Shown here one piece after another: positions 24,904-35,035 of a stretch of 64,000 bases of DNA. The position numbers and the translations under genes are program-made. Source of the stretch: DATDFB01 sp035276475 (GTDB taxonomy: Bacteria; Acidobacteriota; Thermoanaerobaculia; Gp7-AA8); NCBI GenBank assembly GCA_035276475.1, contig DATELQ010000026.1:1-64000 (forward strand), written 5' to 3'. The notes under the pieces were generated by a model. The model saw only the letters and a list, made by a program, of their open reading frames with translations. It made no database searches and was not told where the DNA came from. Numbering within the stretch: the stretch's first letter is position 1; every line of letters starts with the position of its first letter.

Positions 24904-27897
24904 ATGATCCCTCGCCTCTGCGCCGCACTGGCCGCGGCATTTCTCCCTCTCCTCGCGCTCGCGAATGAGCTGCATTTCGCCGAAACGCCGCAGCCGTCGC
25001 TTCCCTGCGGGACATCGTCGTTTTTCGCCGATGTGAATGGCGACGGGAAGCTCGACCTGATCACGATGGGAGGCGGAGTGATCGGCGCCGCCAAACTCGC
25101 GGCGGTCTTCGGCAACGGCGACGGCACGTTTGACGGCATTTGCCACCCGATGAGCGATCCGATTGTGTCGAAGATTCTCGCGATCGCCGACGTCAACGGC
25201 GACGGAATCGCGGACGTCATCGCCGAGCAGGAAGAATCACCGGTGACGTTGCTCGTTTTCCGAGGCCGCGGCGACGGGACTTTGTCGCAGCCGGAGAGCA
25301 TCGCATTCACGGAGCGCATCGACGCGGTGACGGTCGGCGACGTGAACGGCGACGGCCCGCCGGACATCGTGACGTTGTGCTGGACGTACTCGCCAACGCG
25401 CCTGCGGATTCTCGTGAACGGCGGGACGTCATTCTCGCCGTGGAAAGACTATCCATCGATCGGGCCGCGTGCGGCCGCTCTGGCCGACGTCAACGGCGAC
25501 GGCAAGGTCGATCTGGTCGTCGCCGGCACGTGGAACCGGATGCAATCGGTCCGCTACTACGCCGGCCGCAGCAACGGGACGCTCGACGACGCAGCCACGC
25601 CCCTCGCCGACCTCGAGGCGTCCGATCTCATCGATCTCAACGGCGACCACATGCCCGACGTCGTTTTGCGAGGCGAGACGGAGATAAAAACGGCGATTCT
25701 CAGCCAGTCGGGCGGGAGCACACCGCTCCTGCCGACCGCGATCGGAGAAGGAGCGCCGGGAGCTGTGTTCCTCGACGTCACCGGCGACGGGATCGTCGAC
25801 TGCGTCAGCGTTCACGCGTCGAGCGGCATTCAGGTCTATCGAGGACGCGGCGACGGCAACTTCGAACCGCTTCCGCCGCTGGCGGGACCGAACGTCTACA
25901 ACGGACTTTTCTATGCGGGATTCGCAGCCGGCGATTTCAACGGCGACGGCAAGGTCGATCTGGCCGCCACCGATGGCTTCTTCGCCGGAAACGGCGACGG
26001 CACGTTTCGCGCGCCCGCGCTGCTGCTGTCGAGAGACGCCCACGGCAAATCAGGGCAAACCGTGGCGGCGGTGGCAGCCGACATGACGAACGACGGACGG
26101 CCGGACGTGGTGCTGATCTCAGCGCTGCTGGAAGCGGCGGTGTTCGAGAACGTCGATGGGCGGCATTTCATCAGCCGGGGCACGGCGGCGCTCGACTCGC
26201 TGCCGGCGGCACCGCCGCGCGCGGCCGATTTCGACGGCGACGGAAACGTCGACCTCGTCGTGAGCGGCCCGGTATCCACCATCGTCCTCTTCGGCGACGG
26301 CAAAGGCGGATTGACGGCCTCGCGATTCGTGTCGGACGGTCTCGTCGCCGTCGGCGTCGGCTCGTTCACGGGCGACCGCAGGAAGCAGATCGTTTTCTCC
26401 TCCGAGAAAACATCGCAGACGATCATCGTGCAGCCGGAGCGCGATGGCCGCGTCACGACGTTGTTCGCCATCCCCATTCGCGTCTCGGCGGCGGCGGACG
26501 TCGACGGCGACGGCCGCACGGACTTGATCGAAAGCGCCCCGGCCGAGGCGGTGGCATTCAACGAGTGGCCGACGTTCACGTACGTGCCGCACCCGGCGGC
26601 CGGCTCGTTCCTCGACATCGACGGCGACGGTACGGCCGACTTCATCGGCACCGTCGCCCACGATCCGTTCAACGCGAAAGCGCTCGTCGAGCGGAGCCGC
26701 CGCGACCGCACGTTCGAAGCGCCGCAACGATTCATCACTCCCTTCGCACCCACCGCCGTCGCCGATGTCGACGCCGATGGCCGGCTCGACCTCCTGAGCG
26801 ACAGCACCGCTTCGGATCCCGGCATCGTCTACGTCAACCGCGGCGACGGCAGCTTCGAGGCGACGGAGACGCTGCCGAATGGATTTCTCGCGGTGGCCGA
26901 CTTCGACGGCGACGGACGCGCCGACCTCCTCGTCCGTCACGGTAACGGTGGCGTGATCGCGCTCAACCGGCCGTCGCAGCCCGGCTCGCAACAAGCGGCG
27001 CTGAAGCTCAGCAATCCGCCGTGTTGCGTCGCGTACGTCTCCGCAACGTCCGGAGCTCCGTCGGGCGCGATCACTCTTCGCGACGGCGACACAGTCATCG
27101 GCTACGCCGCGGTGAAGGGCGAGTCGGGAATGGAGTTGCCGAACCCGTTCGCTCCGTCGCCGTTCGAAGCCGGCAGCCATCGCCTGACCGCGAGCTACAG
27201 CGGCGACGCGGTTTTCGCGCCGGCATCGGCCGAGACCGTCAACGTCGTCGGAAAACGCGGAGTGTCGATGCAGACGGAAATGATCGGCAATTACGTCCGC
27301 ATGCCGGTCACGATCCGCGTCCACCTCTCGGATCTCGTCAATGGCAGCTGGTTCGGCGGCTACGGCGGCACAGTTACGGTCATCCTCGACGGGAAGACGG
27401 CGGTCGTGAACACGTGGACGTTTCCGGCAGCGCCGGTGATCGAGCTCACGACGACGCTTCCCGAGAGCGGCGACTACCACATCGCCACGGTCTACAGCGG
27501 AGACGAGAATCACTCCCGGTTGAGTCTCACCGGACAGCTGTTGCGCATGTACGATTTCCCCCTGGCGTTCGAAAAGACGACGTTGACGGTGACAGAGACG
27601 TCGCCGCGGGTGTATGACGTGGCCCTGACGTTTCGCGACGCTTCCGGCACGCCCATCACGTTTGCTTCCTTTCAGGAGCTCGACGTTCAGCTGTCGACGA
27701 CCGCGGGATCGCTGACGCCGTTCGACGCACTCGCCGTTTTGCGCACGGTCAGGCGTTGGACGTTGACGTTGCCGAACCCCGTACCGCCGGACTTTGCAGC
27801 GCCGCAAGCGACGCTCGTCGCCACGATGAGCGGCACGGTGATCGCCTCCGCGCAGATCGGCCCAAGCCCTCCTCGGCGGCGCGCCGCCGGTCACTGA
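24904..27897 (+). CDS. Secreted FG-GAP/VCBS repeat protein with Ig-like domains
   Basis: A 997-residue exported protein (signal MIPRLCAALAAAFLPLLALA). About thirteen calcium-loop motifs of the form D-x-N/D-x-D-G-x-x-D are spread over residues 40-690 (DVNGDGKLDLI, DFNGDGKVDLA, DVDGDGRTDLI, DFDGDGRADLL), the signature of integrin-like beta-propeller blades. An Ig-like domain follows at about 700-790 (SGAITLRDGDTVIGYAAV, HRLTASYSGDAVF), then further beta-rich sequence. No sortase or PorSS tail is seen. It is likely a surface or secreted adhesion protein. Confidence 0.85.
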   Translation: MIPRLCAALAAAFLPLLALANELHFAETPQPSLPCGTSSFFADVNGDGKLDLITMGGGVIGAAKLAAVFGNGDGTFDGICHPMSDPIVSKILAIADVNGDGIADVIAEQEESPVTLLVFRGRGDGTLSQPESIAFTERIDAVTVGDVNGDGPPDIVTLCWTYSPTRLRILVNGGTSFSPWKDYPSIGPRAAALADVNGDGKVDLVVAGTWNRMQSVRYYAGRSNGTLDDAATPLADLEASDLIDLNGDHMPDVVLRGETEIKTAILSQSGGSTPLLPTAIGEGAPGAVFLDVTGDGIVDCVSVHASSGIQVYRGRGDGNFEPLPPLAGPNVYNGLFYAGFAAGDFNGDGKVDLAATDGFFAGNGDGTFRAPALLLSRDAHGKSGQTVAAVAADMTNDGRPDVVLISALLEAAVFENVDGRHFISRGTAALDSLPAAPPRAADFDGDGNVDLVVSGPVSTIVLFGDGKGGLTASRFVSDGLVAVGVGSFTGDRRKQIVFSSEKTSQTIIVQPERDGRVTTLFAIPIRVSAAADVDGDGRTDLIESAPAEAVAFNEWPTFTYVPHPAAGSFLDIDGDGTADFIGTVAHDPFNAKALVERSRRDRTFEAPQRFITPFAPTAVADVDADGRLDLLSDSTASDPGIVYVNRGDGSFEATETLPNGFLAVADFDGDGRADLLVRHGNGGVIALNRPSQPGSQQAALKLSNPPCCVAYVSATSGAPSGAITLRDGDTVIGYAAVKGESGMELPNPFAPSPFEAGSHRLTASYSGDAVFAPASAETVNVVGKRGVSMQTEMIGNYVRMPVTIRVHLSDLVNGSWFGGYGGTVTVILDGKTAVVNTWTFPAAPVIELTTTLPESGDYHIATVYSGDENHSRLSLTGQLLRMYDFPLAFEKTTLTVTETSPRVYDVALTFRDASGTPITFASFQELDVQLSTTAGSLTPFDALAVLRTVRRWTLTLPNPVPPDFAAPQATLVATMSGTVIASAQIGPSPPRRRAAGH

Positions 27898-27902
27898 CTT
27901 GC

Positions 27903-29846
27903 ATGACGAACCGCCTCGCGCACGAAGTCTCGCCGTACCTGCAGCAGCACGCGCACAACCCGGTCGACTGGTACCCGTGGGGCGAGGAGGCGCTGGCGAA
28001 GGCGCGCGCCGAGGACCGGCCGATCTTTCTCTCCATCGGCTACTCGGCGTGCCACTGGTGCCACGTCATGGAGCGGGAGTCGTTCGAGGACGAGAGCGTG
28101 GCCGGCATCCTCAACGAGCACTTCGTGTCGATCAAAGTCGACCGCGAGGAGCGGCCCGACATCGACTCGATTTACATGACCGCGGTGCAGATGATGACGG
28201 GGCACGGCGGCTGGCCGATGTCGATGTTCCTCACGCCCGAGGGCGCGCCGTTCTACGCCGGAACGTACTTTCCGCCCGAGGATCGGCATGGGATGCCGGG
28301 ATTCAAGCGCGTGCTGCTGCACGTGGCGGAGGCGTACCGGTCGCGGAAGGAAGACGTGCGGCAGGCGGCGGATGAGGTGCGAAACGCGATCGCGCGGCAG
28401 CTGGACACGGGCGGCGGCGCGGCGATCGAGCATCGCGCACTCGACAGCGCGGCGATGCGCATCGCCCAGACGTACGACCGCGTGAATGGCGGCTTCGGCT
28501 CCGCGCCGAAGTTCCCGCCGTCGATGACGCTCGACTTCCTCATGCAGGTGGCGTGGCGGACGAACGACCGCACGCTCGAAGAGATCATCACGACCACGCT
28601 GACGAAGATGGCCCGCGGCGGGATGTACGACCAGATCGGCGGCGGCTTCCACCGCTACTCGGTCGACGAGCGGTGGCTCGTGCCGCACTTCGAGAAGATG
28701 CTCTACGACAACGCCCTCCTGGCCCGGCTCTACACGCGCGCCTGGCAGTGGAAGCGCGACCCCGAGTCCGCGCGCATCGCCCACGAGATCCTCGGATGGG
28801 TGCAGCGCGAGATGACGTCGCCCGAGGGGGGCTTCTACGCGACACTCGATGCCGACAGCGAAGGCGAAGAGGGGAAGTTCTACGTCTGGTCGCGCCGCGA
28901 GGTGATCGACGTCCTCGGTGCGGACGACGGCCGCGTCTTCTGCGATTTGTACGACATCACCGAGGGAGGGAACTGGGAGGGGCACAACATCCTGAACCTG
29001 ACGCGCGCGCCCGACACCGACACCGCGCACAGCAAATCCAAGCTTTACGAAATCCGCGCGAAGCGCGTCTGGCCCGGACGCGACGAGAAGATCCTCGCGG
29101 GATGGAACGGCTGGATGCTCGCAGCCTTCGCCGAGGCGGCGATGGCGTTCGACCGCGACGACTACCGCGACGTCTGCCGCCGCAACGCCGACTTCCTCTT
29201 GACGCGCATCAAGGACGGGCGTCTCGTCCGCCACCACACCATCAACGGTCTGCTCGAGGACTACGCCGGCGTGGCCTGGGGACTGACGCTGGCGTACGAG
29301 GCGACGCACGAGCGCCGCTACCTCGACGCGGCGCGCGGGCTCGTCGAGCAGATCCTCGAACGGTTTTCGGATGACGCAGGCTTCTTCGACACGCCGGTCG
29401 ATCACGAGCCGCTCCTGACGCGGCCGAAGGATCTCTTCGACAACGCCACGCCCTCGGGGAACTCGCTCGCCTGCGACGTGCTGCTGCGCCTGGCCATTCT
29501 GTACGGCGAGCCGCGCTACGCCGACGCGGCGACGAAGACGCTCGAAGCGCTGTTTCCGCTGACGCAGCGCTACCCGAGCGGCTTCGGCTTCCTCCTCGGC
29601 GTGGCCGAGTGGCGCGCCGGCGCGCCGAAGGAGATCGCCATCACCGGCAGCGGCGAGACGTTCCGCGCGCTGCGCCGCGCCGCCGGCGAGACGTATTTGC
29701 CGCACCGGGTGATCGTGGCGGGCGAGGGGTCGGCGGATCTGCCCCTGATGCAGAACCGCGATCCTGACCGCGCCTACGTCTGCGAAGCCTACGCGTGCCT
29801 GGAGCCGACGAGCGATCCGGAGCGGCTGCGGGCGTTACTTCGTTAA
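27903..29846 (+). CDS. DUF255 thioredoxin-fold protein (YyaL/spermatogenesis-associated 20 type)
   Basis: A 647-residue protein. The N-terminal thioredoxin-like domain (NRLAHEVSPYLQQHAHNPVD, then SACHWCHVME with a CxxC) is followed by an all-helical six-hairpin glycosidase-like domain (EMTSPEGGFYATLDADSEG, EKILAGWNGWMLAAFAEA). The family is widespread but its reaction is not settled. The ATG at 27903 lies 6 bp after the FG-GAP gene, so they may be cotranscribed. The last 12 bp overlap the convergent glycosyltransferase gene. Confidence 0.9.
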   Translation: MTNRLAHEVSPYLQQHAHNPVDWYPWGEEALAKARAEDRPIFLSIGYSACHWCHVMERESFEDESVAGILNEHFVSIKVDREERPDIDSIYMTAVQMMTGHGGWPMSMFLTPEGAPFYAGTYFPPEDRHGMPGFKRVLLHVAEAYRSRKEDVRQAADEVRNAIARQLDTGGGAAIEHRALDSAAMRIAQTYDRVNGGFGSAPKFPPSMTLDFLMQVAWRTNDRTLEEIITTTLTKMARGGMYDQIGGGFHRYSVDERWLVPHFEKMLYDNALLARLYTRAWQWKRDPESARIAHEILGWVQREMTSPEGGFYATLDADSEGEEGKFYVWSRREVIDVLGADDGRVFCDLYDITEGGNWEGHNILNLTRAPDTDTAHSKSKLYEIRAKRVWPGRDEKILAGWNGWMLAAFAEAAMAFDRDDYRDVCRRNADFLLTRIKDGRLVRHHTINGLLEDYAGVAWGLTLAYEATHERRYLDAARGLVEQILERFSDDAGFFDTPVDHEPLLTRPKDLFDNATPSGNSLACDVLLRLAILYGEPRYADAATKTLEALFPLTQRYPSGFGFLLGVAEWRAGAPKEIAITGSGETFRALRRAAGETYLPHRVIVAGEGSADLPLMQNRDPDRAYVCEAYACLEPTSDPERLRALLR

Positions 29847-32003
29847 TTTTTTGCGCACATCGATCGCCTTCAATACGCGGCCAACGATCTCTACGCGCTC
29901 CGCGCCGCGCTGCAGCCGGGGGACGAGGTCGGCGAGCTCGCCGGTGTTCGGATTGCGCTCGGCGATGACGTAGAAGGCGCGGTCGAGAAAGGCACGATCG
30001 CTCTCGCAGGCGCTCTCGATGGCAATCGTGGTGACCGCCTCCTCGGGGTGAAGCTCATTGGGGGGATCGAAGCCGAGACGAGCATAAAGCGCCTTCACGG
30101 CATCCTCGCGCCAGTGCACCTCGGCGTGCTTACGCACGAGGGCGCAGCGGGTGCGGAAGAGGGTGTTGGATGCGAAGCGGATGTCGATGACCGGAGGTGG
30201 CGGTTGCGCGGCGGCAGATTCGGTGATCGAAACGGACTCGAAGCAGACGGCGAGGGGACGCGGATCGGAGAGCGGCGGGCCGAGCGTCGCTGGAATCGTC
30301 ACGCGGCCGAAGGTGAACGTCAGCGTGTTCAAGCCCTCGCGCCAGAGTTTGGCCGGCGCGTCGAAGGCGTAGTCGCGCCACTCGAATGGCATCGTCACGG
30401 TGCTCACCGGCGTGCCGTTGACCGAGAGCGTCATCGTCTGCGGCGCCAGGGTGCGGTGGGCAAGCGGCAACGCGGTCACGACGACGCGGCGGTCGCGCGG
30501 GGCGAGGCGTGGGATTCGGAGCGACGCCTCCTTCGCCGTGGCCCAGCGGAACTCCTGTCCCTTCGCGCCCTCGGGGCCCTGCCAGCCGTCGCCGCGGAAG
30601 AGCTCCTCGTCGCGGCCGCTGTGCAACGCCACGTTCGGGCCTAGGGCCGTGGCGAGTGCGCGCAAGTCTTCGGGCGCAGCGCGGTGCTGCACGAAGTGCT
30701 GCAGCGAGGGCGCGTAGTGGAGGCGGAAGCCTTCGAGCTCGCCGGCGGCGAGGAGCGGATAGCGGCAGATGGCGTCGCGCACGGGCGTCGGATCGGCCTC
30801 GCCGGCAGTGACAAACCACGTCGGCTGGGCGTTCGCGAACATCTCCGCGAGCATGACGCTGTTGACGCTGACGACGCGCACGCGGGGCGGGAGGTGGCGG
30901 AGGTAGTAGCGGAGGCAGACGTCGGACCACTGCTCGGCGGTGACGATGGCATCGCCCGGCTGCACGTGGCGCTCGAGCGCGGCGCCGATGGCGCGCCAGT
31001 CGAGCTTCTCGAAGGGCTCGCGCCGCGCGGCGGTCCAGGTGTCGGCGGCGATGACGGCGGCGACGAGCACGCCGATCCACGGCAGGCGGATCGATGTCAT
31101 CCCGACGGCGGCAAGGACGACGAACCCGATGAGCGCCGGCGAGACGTAGCGGATGGCGAACCAGTGGTTGATGACGGCGAGCGAGACGAGCGCGCAGACG
31201 ATCGGCAGCAGCGTCACGCCCAAGACGATCGTGGCGGCGCGTTTGTCGCGACGCCACAACAAGACCGCGCCGATCGCGGCGAAAAGGAAGAGGAACGCAA
31301 TGGTCAGCTCGTGCCCTTCGAGGCCGCGCGCCGACACGGTCATCGCTCCGGCGATGCGCGAGAGGACCGACTCGTCAAAGTGCGACGGCGACGGCTGGGC
31401 CTCGCCGCGGTAGAGCAGCGGCACGAGCGCGGCGGCGATCGTTGCGGCGGCGCCGAATGTCCAGAGGCGCCGGATGAAGCAGGTGATGGCGATGGCCAGC
31501 AGCAGCGGGCCCGCGACGGCGGAGGTGTAGAGCATGGCGATCATCACCGCGACCGCGATCCAGAGGCGATTGTGCAAGAGCGCCCACAGCAGCACCGCCG
31601 TCAACAGCATCAACAGCGCGTATGGCCGGGCCTCGCGGCTGTAGTAGACGTGCAGCGGCGACACGGCCAGCACGATCGCCGCGGCGATCCCCGCCGCCCA
31701 CCCGCCCAGCGCGCGCGCCGCGAGAAAGATGAGCGGGATCGCGGCGAGGCCGAAGAGCGCGGCGGGGAGCCGCCCGGCGAATTCGTCGCGGCCGAGGGCG
31801 CGCGCAGCGAGCTGCGCGGCGTAGTAGAGCGGGCCGTGCTCGCGCTCCAGGCCCGTGATCCAGTGCCACCACGGCCCGTGCGCGTGGTGGGTCGTCAGCA
31901 TGTCGCCGAGGATCTCGTCGAGCCAGTAGCTGGGGGCGCCGAGCTTGTCGAAGCGGAGGAACGCCGCGACAGCGACAACCGACAGGAGTAAGCCGCGCCT
32001 CAC
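29835..32003 (-). CDS. Glycosyltransferase family 39-like membrane protein
   Basis: A 722-residue membrane protein starting at GTG 32003. The first lumenal loop has RFDKLGAPSYWLDEILG with the catalytic-type acidic residues, then REHGPLYY, as in dolichyl/undecaprenyl-phosphate sugar transferases of the PMT/ArnT class. About ten hydrophobic segments fill residues 60-370. The C-terminal 350 residues are periplasmic and include a beta-rich part. The start overlaps the FN3 lipoprotein stop (GTGA), so the pair is coupled. Donor and acceptor are unknown. Confidence 0.8.
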   Translation of the reverse strand: MRRGLLLSVVAVAAFLRFDKLGAPSYWLDEILGDMLTTHHAHGPWWHWITGLEREHGPLYYAAQLAARALGRDEFAGRLPAALFGLAAIPLIFLAARALGGWAAGIAAAIVLAVSPLHVYYSREARPYALLMLLTAVLLWALLHNRLWIAVAVMIAMLYTSAVAGPLLLAIAITCFIRRLWTFGAAATIAAALVPLLYRGEAQPSPSHFDESVLSRIAGAMTVSARGLEGHELTIAFLFLFAAIGAVLLWRRDKRAATIVLGVTLLPIVCALVSLAVINHWFAIRYVSPALIGFVVLAAVGMTSIRLPWIGVLVAAVIAADTWTAARREPFEKLDWRAIGAALERHVQPGDAIVTAEQWSDVCLRYYLRHLPPRVRVVSVNSVMLAEMFANAQPTWFVTAGEADPTPVRDAICRYPLLAAGELEGFRLHYAPSLQHFVQHRAAPEDLRALATALGPNVALHSGRDEELFRGDGWQGPEGAKGQEFRWATAKEASLRIPRLAPRDRRVVVTALPLAHRTLAPQTMTLSVNGTPVSTVTMPFEWRDYAFDAPAKLWREGLNTLTFTFGRVTIPATLGPPLSDPRPLAVCFESVSITESAAAQPPPPVIDIRFASNTLFRTRCALVRKHAEVHWREDAVKALYARLGFDPPNELHPEEAVTTIAIESACESDRAFLDRAFYVIAERNPNTGELADLVPRLQRGAERVEIVGRVLKAIDVRKKLTK

Positions 32004-33172
32004 GGCGCCTTCGGCACTAGCACCCACCCCGTGCTCGTACGCTTGCTCTCGTTGCCGCTCTTGTCTTTCGCCGACACCGAATACTTGTACTCGATGCCGG
32101 GATCGGGGCCGCTGTCGATCGCCGACGTCGTGCCGGCTGGCAGGATGATGAGCGCGAACGTCCCCGCTTCCTTGATGTCGTTGCCGTGGCCCTGCCCCTC
32201 GGTGCGATAGATGACGTAGTTGGCCAGGTCGGGCGCGTCGACCGGGTCCCACACCAGGCGCACCGCCTTCGGCTCCACGAGCGCGGTGAGCGAGGCCGGC
32301 GCGGCGGGCGGGGTGAGGTCCTTGAACGTCGCGGTGACGACAGGCGACGGATCGCTCTCGATGCGCGGCGACGTCGCCGCCACCGCGGTCACGCGGTAGT
32401 CGAACTCGCCGTACGACGGGATGTCGGTGTACGTCGTCGCCGTCACCGGCGCGGCGTTGATCGGCGGCGTGAGCTCGCCCGGCGTCTCGCCCTTGCCGAC
32501 GCGGTAGACGTTGTAGCCGGCGATGAAGGGCTTGGCGTCGCCGGTCGCCGCTTTCGCAGGCGCCGTCCACGTCAAAACGACGCCTTCGGACTTGGGCGCG
32601 GCGACGACGTTCGCCGGCGGCAGCGGCACGTCGACCGGCACGATGGTGATGACGTTGGAGACGTCGCTGTGCGTCGTCCCCCCCTCGGTCACGACCGCGT
32701 AGTTGAGCCGCACCGGCCGGCCGTCCTTCGTGTGGAACGCCGGCGTGTCGGTGTAGATCAGCTTGGCGCCCGCGGTCGCCTCCGGCAATTTGGCACTCTC
32801 GATGCTGTCAATCCGTTCCTTGAGTCGGTTGAACTGCGCCGGCGTGACGCCCGGAACTTTGGAAAAGAGCGAGATGGCCAGCGGCTTCGTTGGATCGACG
32901 TCGCCGGGCATGATCGTCTTCACGTCGCGCGGCGGCTGCGTAGCCGGCAGTTCTTCCGAGTAGCGGTACACGACAACGCGGTGAACGGATTCGAGCTTCT
33001 TCCCTGCAGTGGTCAGGGACGGATAGCTCCATGCGAGGACGACATTGGGACCACGCTGTGATACAACCAAATCGCTGGTGGCCTGGGGGATGATCGGCAC
33101 CGGCGGATGCGGGTCGCCGCGCTTCCCACAGGCGGCCAGCACGGCAAACGACAGCGCGAGGAACTTTTTCAC
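32000..33172 (-). CDS. Lipoprotein with fibronectin type III domains
   Basis: A 390-residue lipoprotein: GTG start at 33172, signal KKFLALSFAVLAACGKRG with a lipobox LAAC. Three fibronectin type III-like domains follow: about residues 28-150, 155-265 (PPANVVAAPKSEGVVLTWTAP) and 270-385 (APASLTALVEPKAVRLVWD). Such proteins are commonly anchored in the outer membrane and bind polymers or partner proteins. Translationally coupled to the downstream glycosyltransferase. It is divergent from glmS with a 27-bp gap. Confidence 0.88.
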   Translation of the reverse strand: MKKFLALSFAVLAACGKRGDPHPPVPIIPQATSDLVVSQRGPNVVLAWSYPSLTTAGKKLESVHRVVVYRYSEELPATQPPRDVKTIMPGDVDPTKPLAISLFSKVPGVTPAQFNRLKERIDSIESAKLPEATAGAKLIYTDTPAFHTKDGRPVRLNYAVVTEGGTTHSDVSNVITIVPVDVPLPPANVVAAPKSEGVVLTWTAPAKAATGDAKPFIAGYNVYRVGKGETPGELTPPINAAPVTATTYTDIPSYGEFDYRVTAVAATSPRIESDPSPVVTATFKDLTPPAAPASLTALVEPKAVRLVWDPVDAPDLANYVIYRTEGQGHGNDIKEAGTFALIILPAGTTSAIDSGPDPGIEYKYSVSAKDKSGNESKRTSTGWVLVPKAP

Positions 33173-33199
33173 CCGCGCGGATTCTAACGGACAACAAAC

Positions 33200-35035
33200 A
33201 TGTGCGGAATCATTGGTTACGTAGGCGAGCGTGACGTCGTGCCGGTGCTGATCGGCGGACTGAAAAAACTGGAGTACCGCGGCTACGACAGCGCCGGCAT
33301 CGCCGTCGTCGACGGCAACGGCGTCGAGGTCGTGCGCGCCGAGGGGAAGCTCAGCAATCTCGAGTCGAAGCTCGGCGAGAAGCCGCTGCGCGGCACCTTC
33401 GGCATGGGCCACACGCGCTGGGCCACGCACGGCAAGCCGAACGAGAACAACGCCCACCCCCACCGCGACTGCAGCGGCAAGGTCGTCGTCATCCACAACG
33501 GCATCATCGAGAACTTCCTCCCGCTCAAGCAGCGCCTGCAGAAAGCCGGGCACGAGTTCAAGACGGAGACCGACACCGAGGTCGTGGCGCACCTCATCGA
33601 AGAGAACCTGAAGGACGGGACGAAGTTCACCGAGGCGGTGAAGAAGACGCTCAAGGAGCTCGACGGACACTACGCGCTGGTGATGATCGACGGCAGCGAG
33701 CCGGGCACGATCGTCGCCGCGAAGCACGGCCCGCCGCTCGTCATCGGCCTGGGCGAGAACGAGAACATCGTCGCCTCCGACGTCGCCCCGCTCCTCGCCT
33801 ACACGCGCAACATCATCTATCTCGAGGACGGCGAGTACGCCGTCGCCGATCAGAAGGCCGTCAAGGTCTTCGACCACGACGACGCGCCGGTCGAGCGCCC
33901 GCCGAAAAAGATCATGTGGGACGCCGTGATGGCCGAGAAGGAAGGCTACCGGCACTACATGCTCAAGGAGATCCACGAGCAGCCGCGCGCCGTGCGCGAC
34001 ACGTTCAACGGGCGGATGTTCGAGGAGTCGGGCGAGATCTTCTTCAACGACCTGCAGCTCACGGCCGAGGAGTGGTCGAAGTTCAAGAAGGTGCACGTCA
34101 TCGCCTGCGGCACGTCGTGGCACTCGGGGCTCGTCGGCAAGTTCCTGCTCGAGGACGCGGCGCGCATCCCCATCGAGGTCGACTATGGCTCCGAGTACCG
34201 CTATCGCAACCCGATCGTCGACGAGACGACGCTCGTCATCGGCGTGACGCAGTCGGGCGAGACAGCGGACACGATCGCCGGCATGCAGGAGGCGAAGGCG
34301 AAGGGCGCGAAGCTGATCACGATCTGCAACGTGATCGGCTCGGCCGCGACGCGCATGGCCGACGGCACGATCTACACGAATGCCGGGCCGGAGATCGGCG
34401 TGGCCTCGACGAAGGCGTTCACGACGCAGCTGACGGCGTTCTATCTCCTCGCGCTGTACATCCGCCAACTGCGCGGCGAGAACGTCGACGACCGCCGCTA
34501 CGCCATGCACGAGATGCGCGTGATCCCGCACAAGATCGAGACGATCCTGAAGTCGCAGGAGAAGCACATCGAGGAGCTCGCGCACAAGTATTCGAAGGCG
34601 CAGGATTTTCTCTTCCTCGGCCGCGGGGTGCACTACCCGATCGCGCTCGAAGGGGCGCTGAAGCTGAAGGAGATCTCGTACATCCACGCCGAGGGATATC
34701 CGGCGGGGGAGATGAAGCACGGGCCGATCGCGCTCATCGACGAGAACATGCCGGTGGTGGCGATCGCCACGCACACGCCCGTGTACGACAAGGTCGTGTC
34801 GAACCTGCAGGAGGCGAAGGCGCGCGACGGGAAGCTGATCGTGATCTGCGACGAGGGCGACGACGCGGTGAAGAAGCTCGCCGACGACGTGATCGAGATC
34901 CCCTGGAGCGTCGAGCCGCTGCAGCCGATTCTCTCGGTCGTGCCGACGCAGCTCCTGGCGTACTACATCGCCCTGCGCCGCGGGTGCGATGTCGATCAGC
35001 CGCGGAATCTGGCGAAGAGCGTGACGGTGGAGTGA
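33200..35035 (+). CDS. glmS: Glutamine-fructose-6-phosphate aminotransferase (isomerizing)
   Basis: A 611-residue enzyme that makes glucosamine-6-phosphate for peptidoglycan and lipopolysaccharide. The nucleophile Cys follows the initiator Met (MCGIIGYVG). The glutaminase domain has GMGHTRWATHGKPNENNAHPH split across motifs and GIIENF. Two SIS domains follow, with VIACGTSWHSGL, GVTQSGETADT and the C-terminal NLAKSVTVE. It is the first gene of the glmS-alkA-lgt-ogt operon, and the leader (27 bp) is too short for a glmS ribozyme. Confidence 0.97.
   Translation: MCGIIGYVGERDVVPVLIGGLKKLEYRGYDSAGIAVVDGNGVEVVRAEGKLSNLESKLGEKPLRGTFGMGHTRWATHGKPNENNAHPHRDCSGKVVVIHNGIIENFLPLKQRLQKAGHEFKTETDTEVVAHLIEENLKDGTKFTEAVKKTLKELDGHYALVMIDGSEPGTIVAAKHGPPLVIGLGENENIVASDVAPLLAYTRNIIYLEDGEYAVADQKAVKVFDHDDAPVERPPKKIMWDAVMAEKEGYRHYMLKEIHEQPRAVRDTFNGRMFEESGEIFFNDLQLTAEEWSKFKKVHVIACGTSWHSGLVGKFLLEDAARIPIEVDYGSEYRYRNPIVDETTLVIGVTQSGETADTIAGMQEAKAKGAKLITICNVIGSAATRMADGTIYTNAGPEIGVASTKAFTTQLTAFYLLALYIRQLRGENVDDRRYAMHEMRVIPHKIETILKSQEKHIEELAHKYSKAQDFLFLGRGVHYPIALEGALKLKEISYIHAEGYPAGEMKHGPIALIDENMPVVAIATHTPVYDKVVSNLQEAKARDGKLIVICDEGDDAVKKLADDVIEIPWSVEPLQPILSVVPTQLLAYYIALRRGCDVDQPRNLAKSVTVE

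Noticed and set aside
22993..25146. Minus-strand open frame of 717 codons across the unknown 608-residue gene
   Set aside because: It crosses the heptanucleotide repeat and lacks any recognisable domain; codon use matches a shadow of the plus-strand gene.
33173..33199. glmS ribozyme
   Set aside because: The gap before glmS is 27 bp and holds no room for the ribozyme fold.
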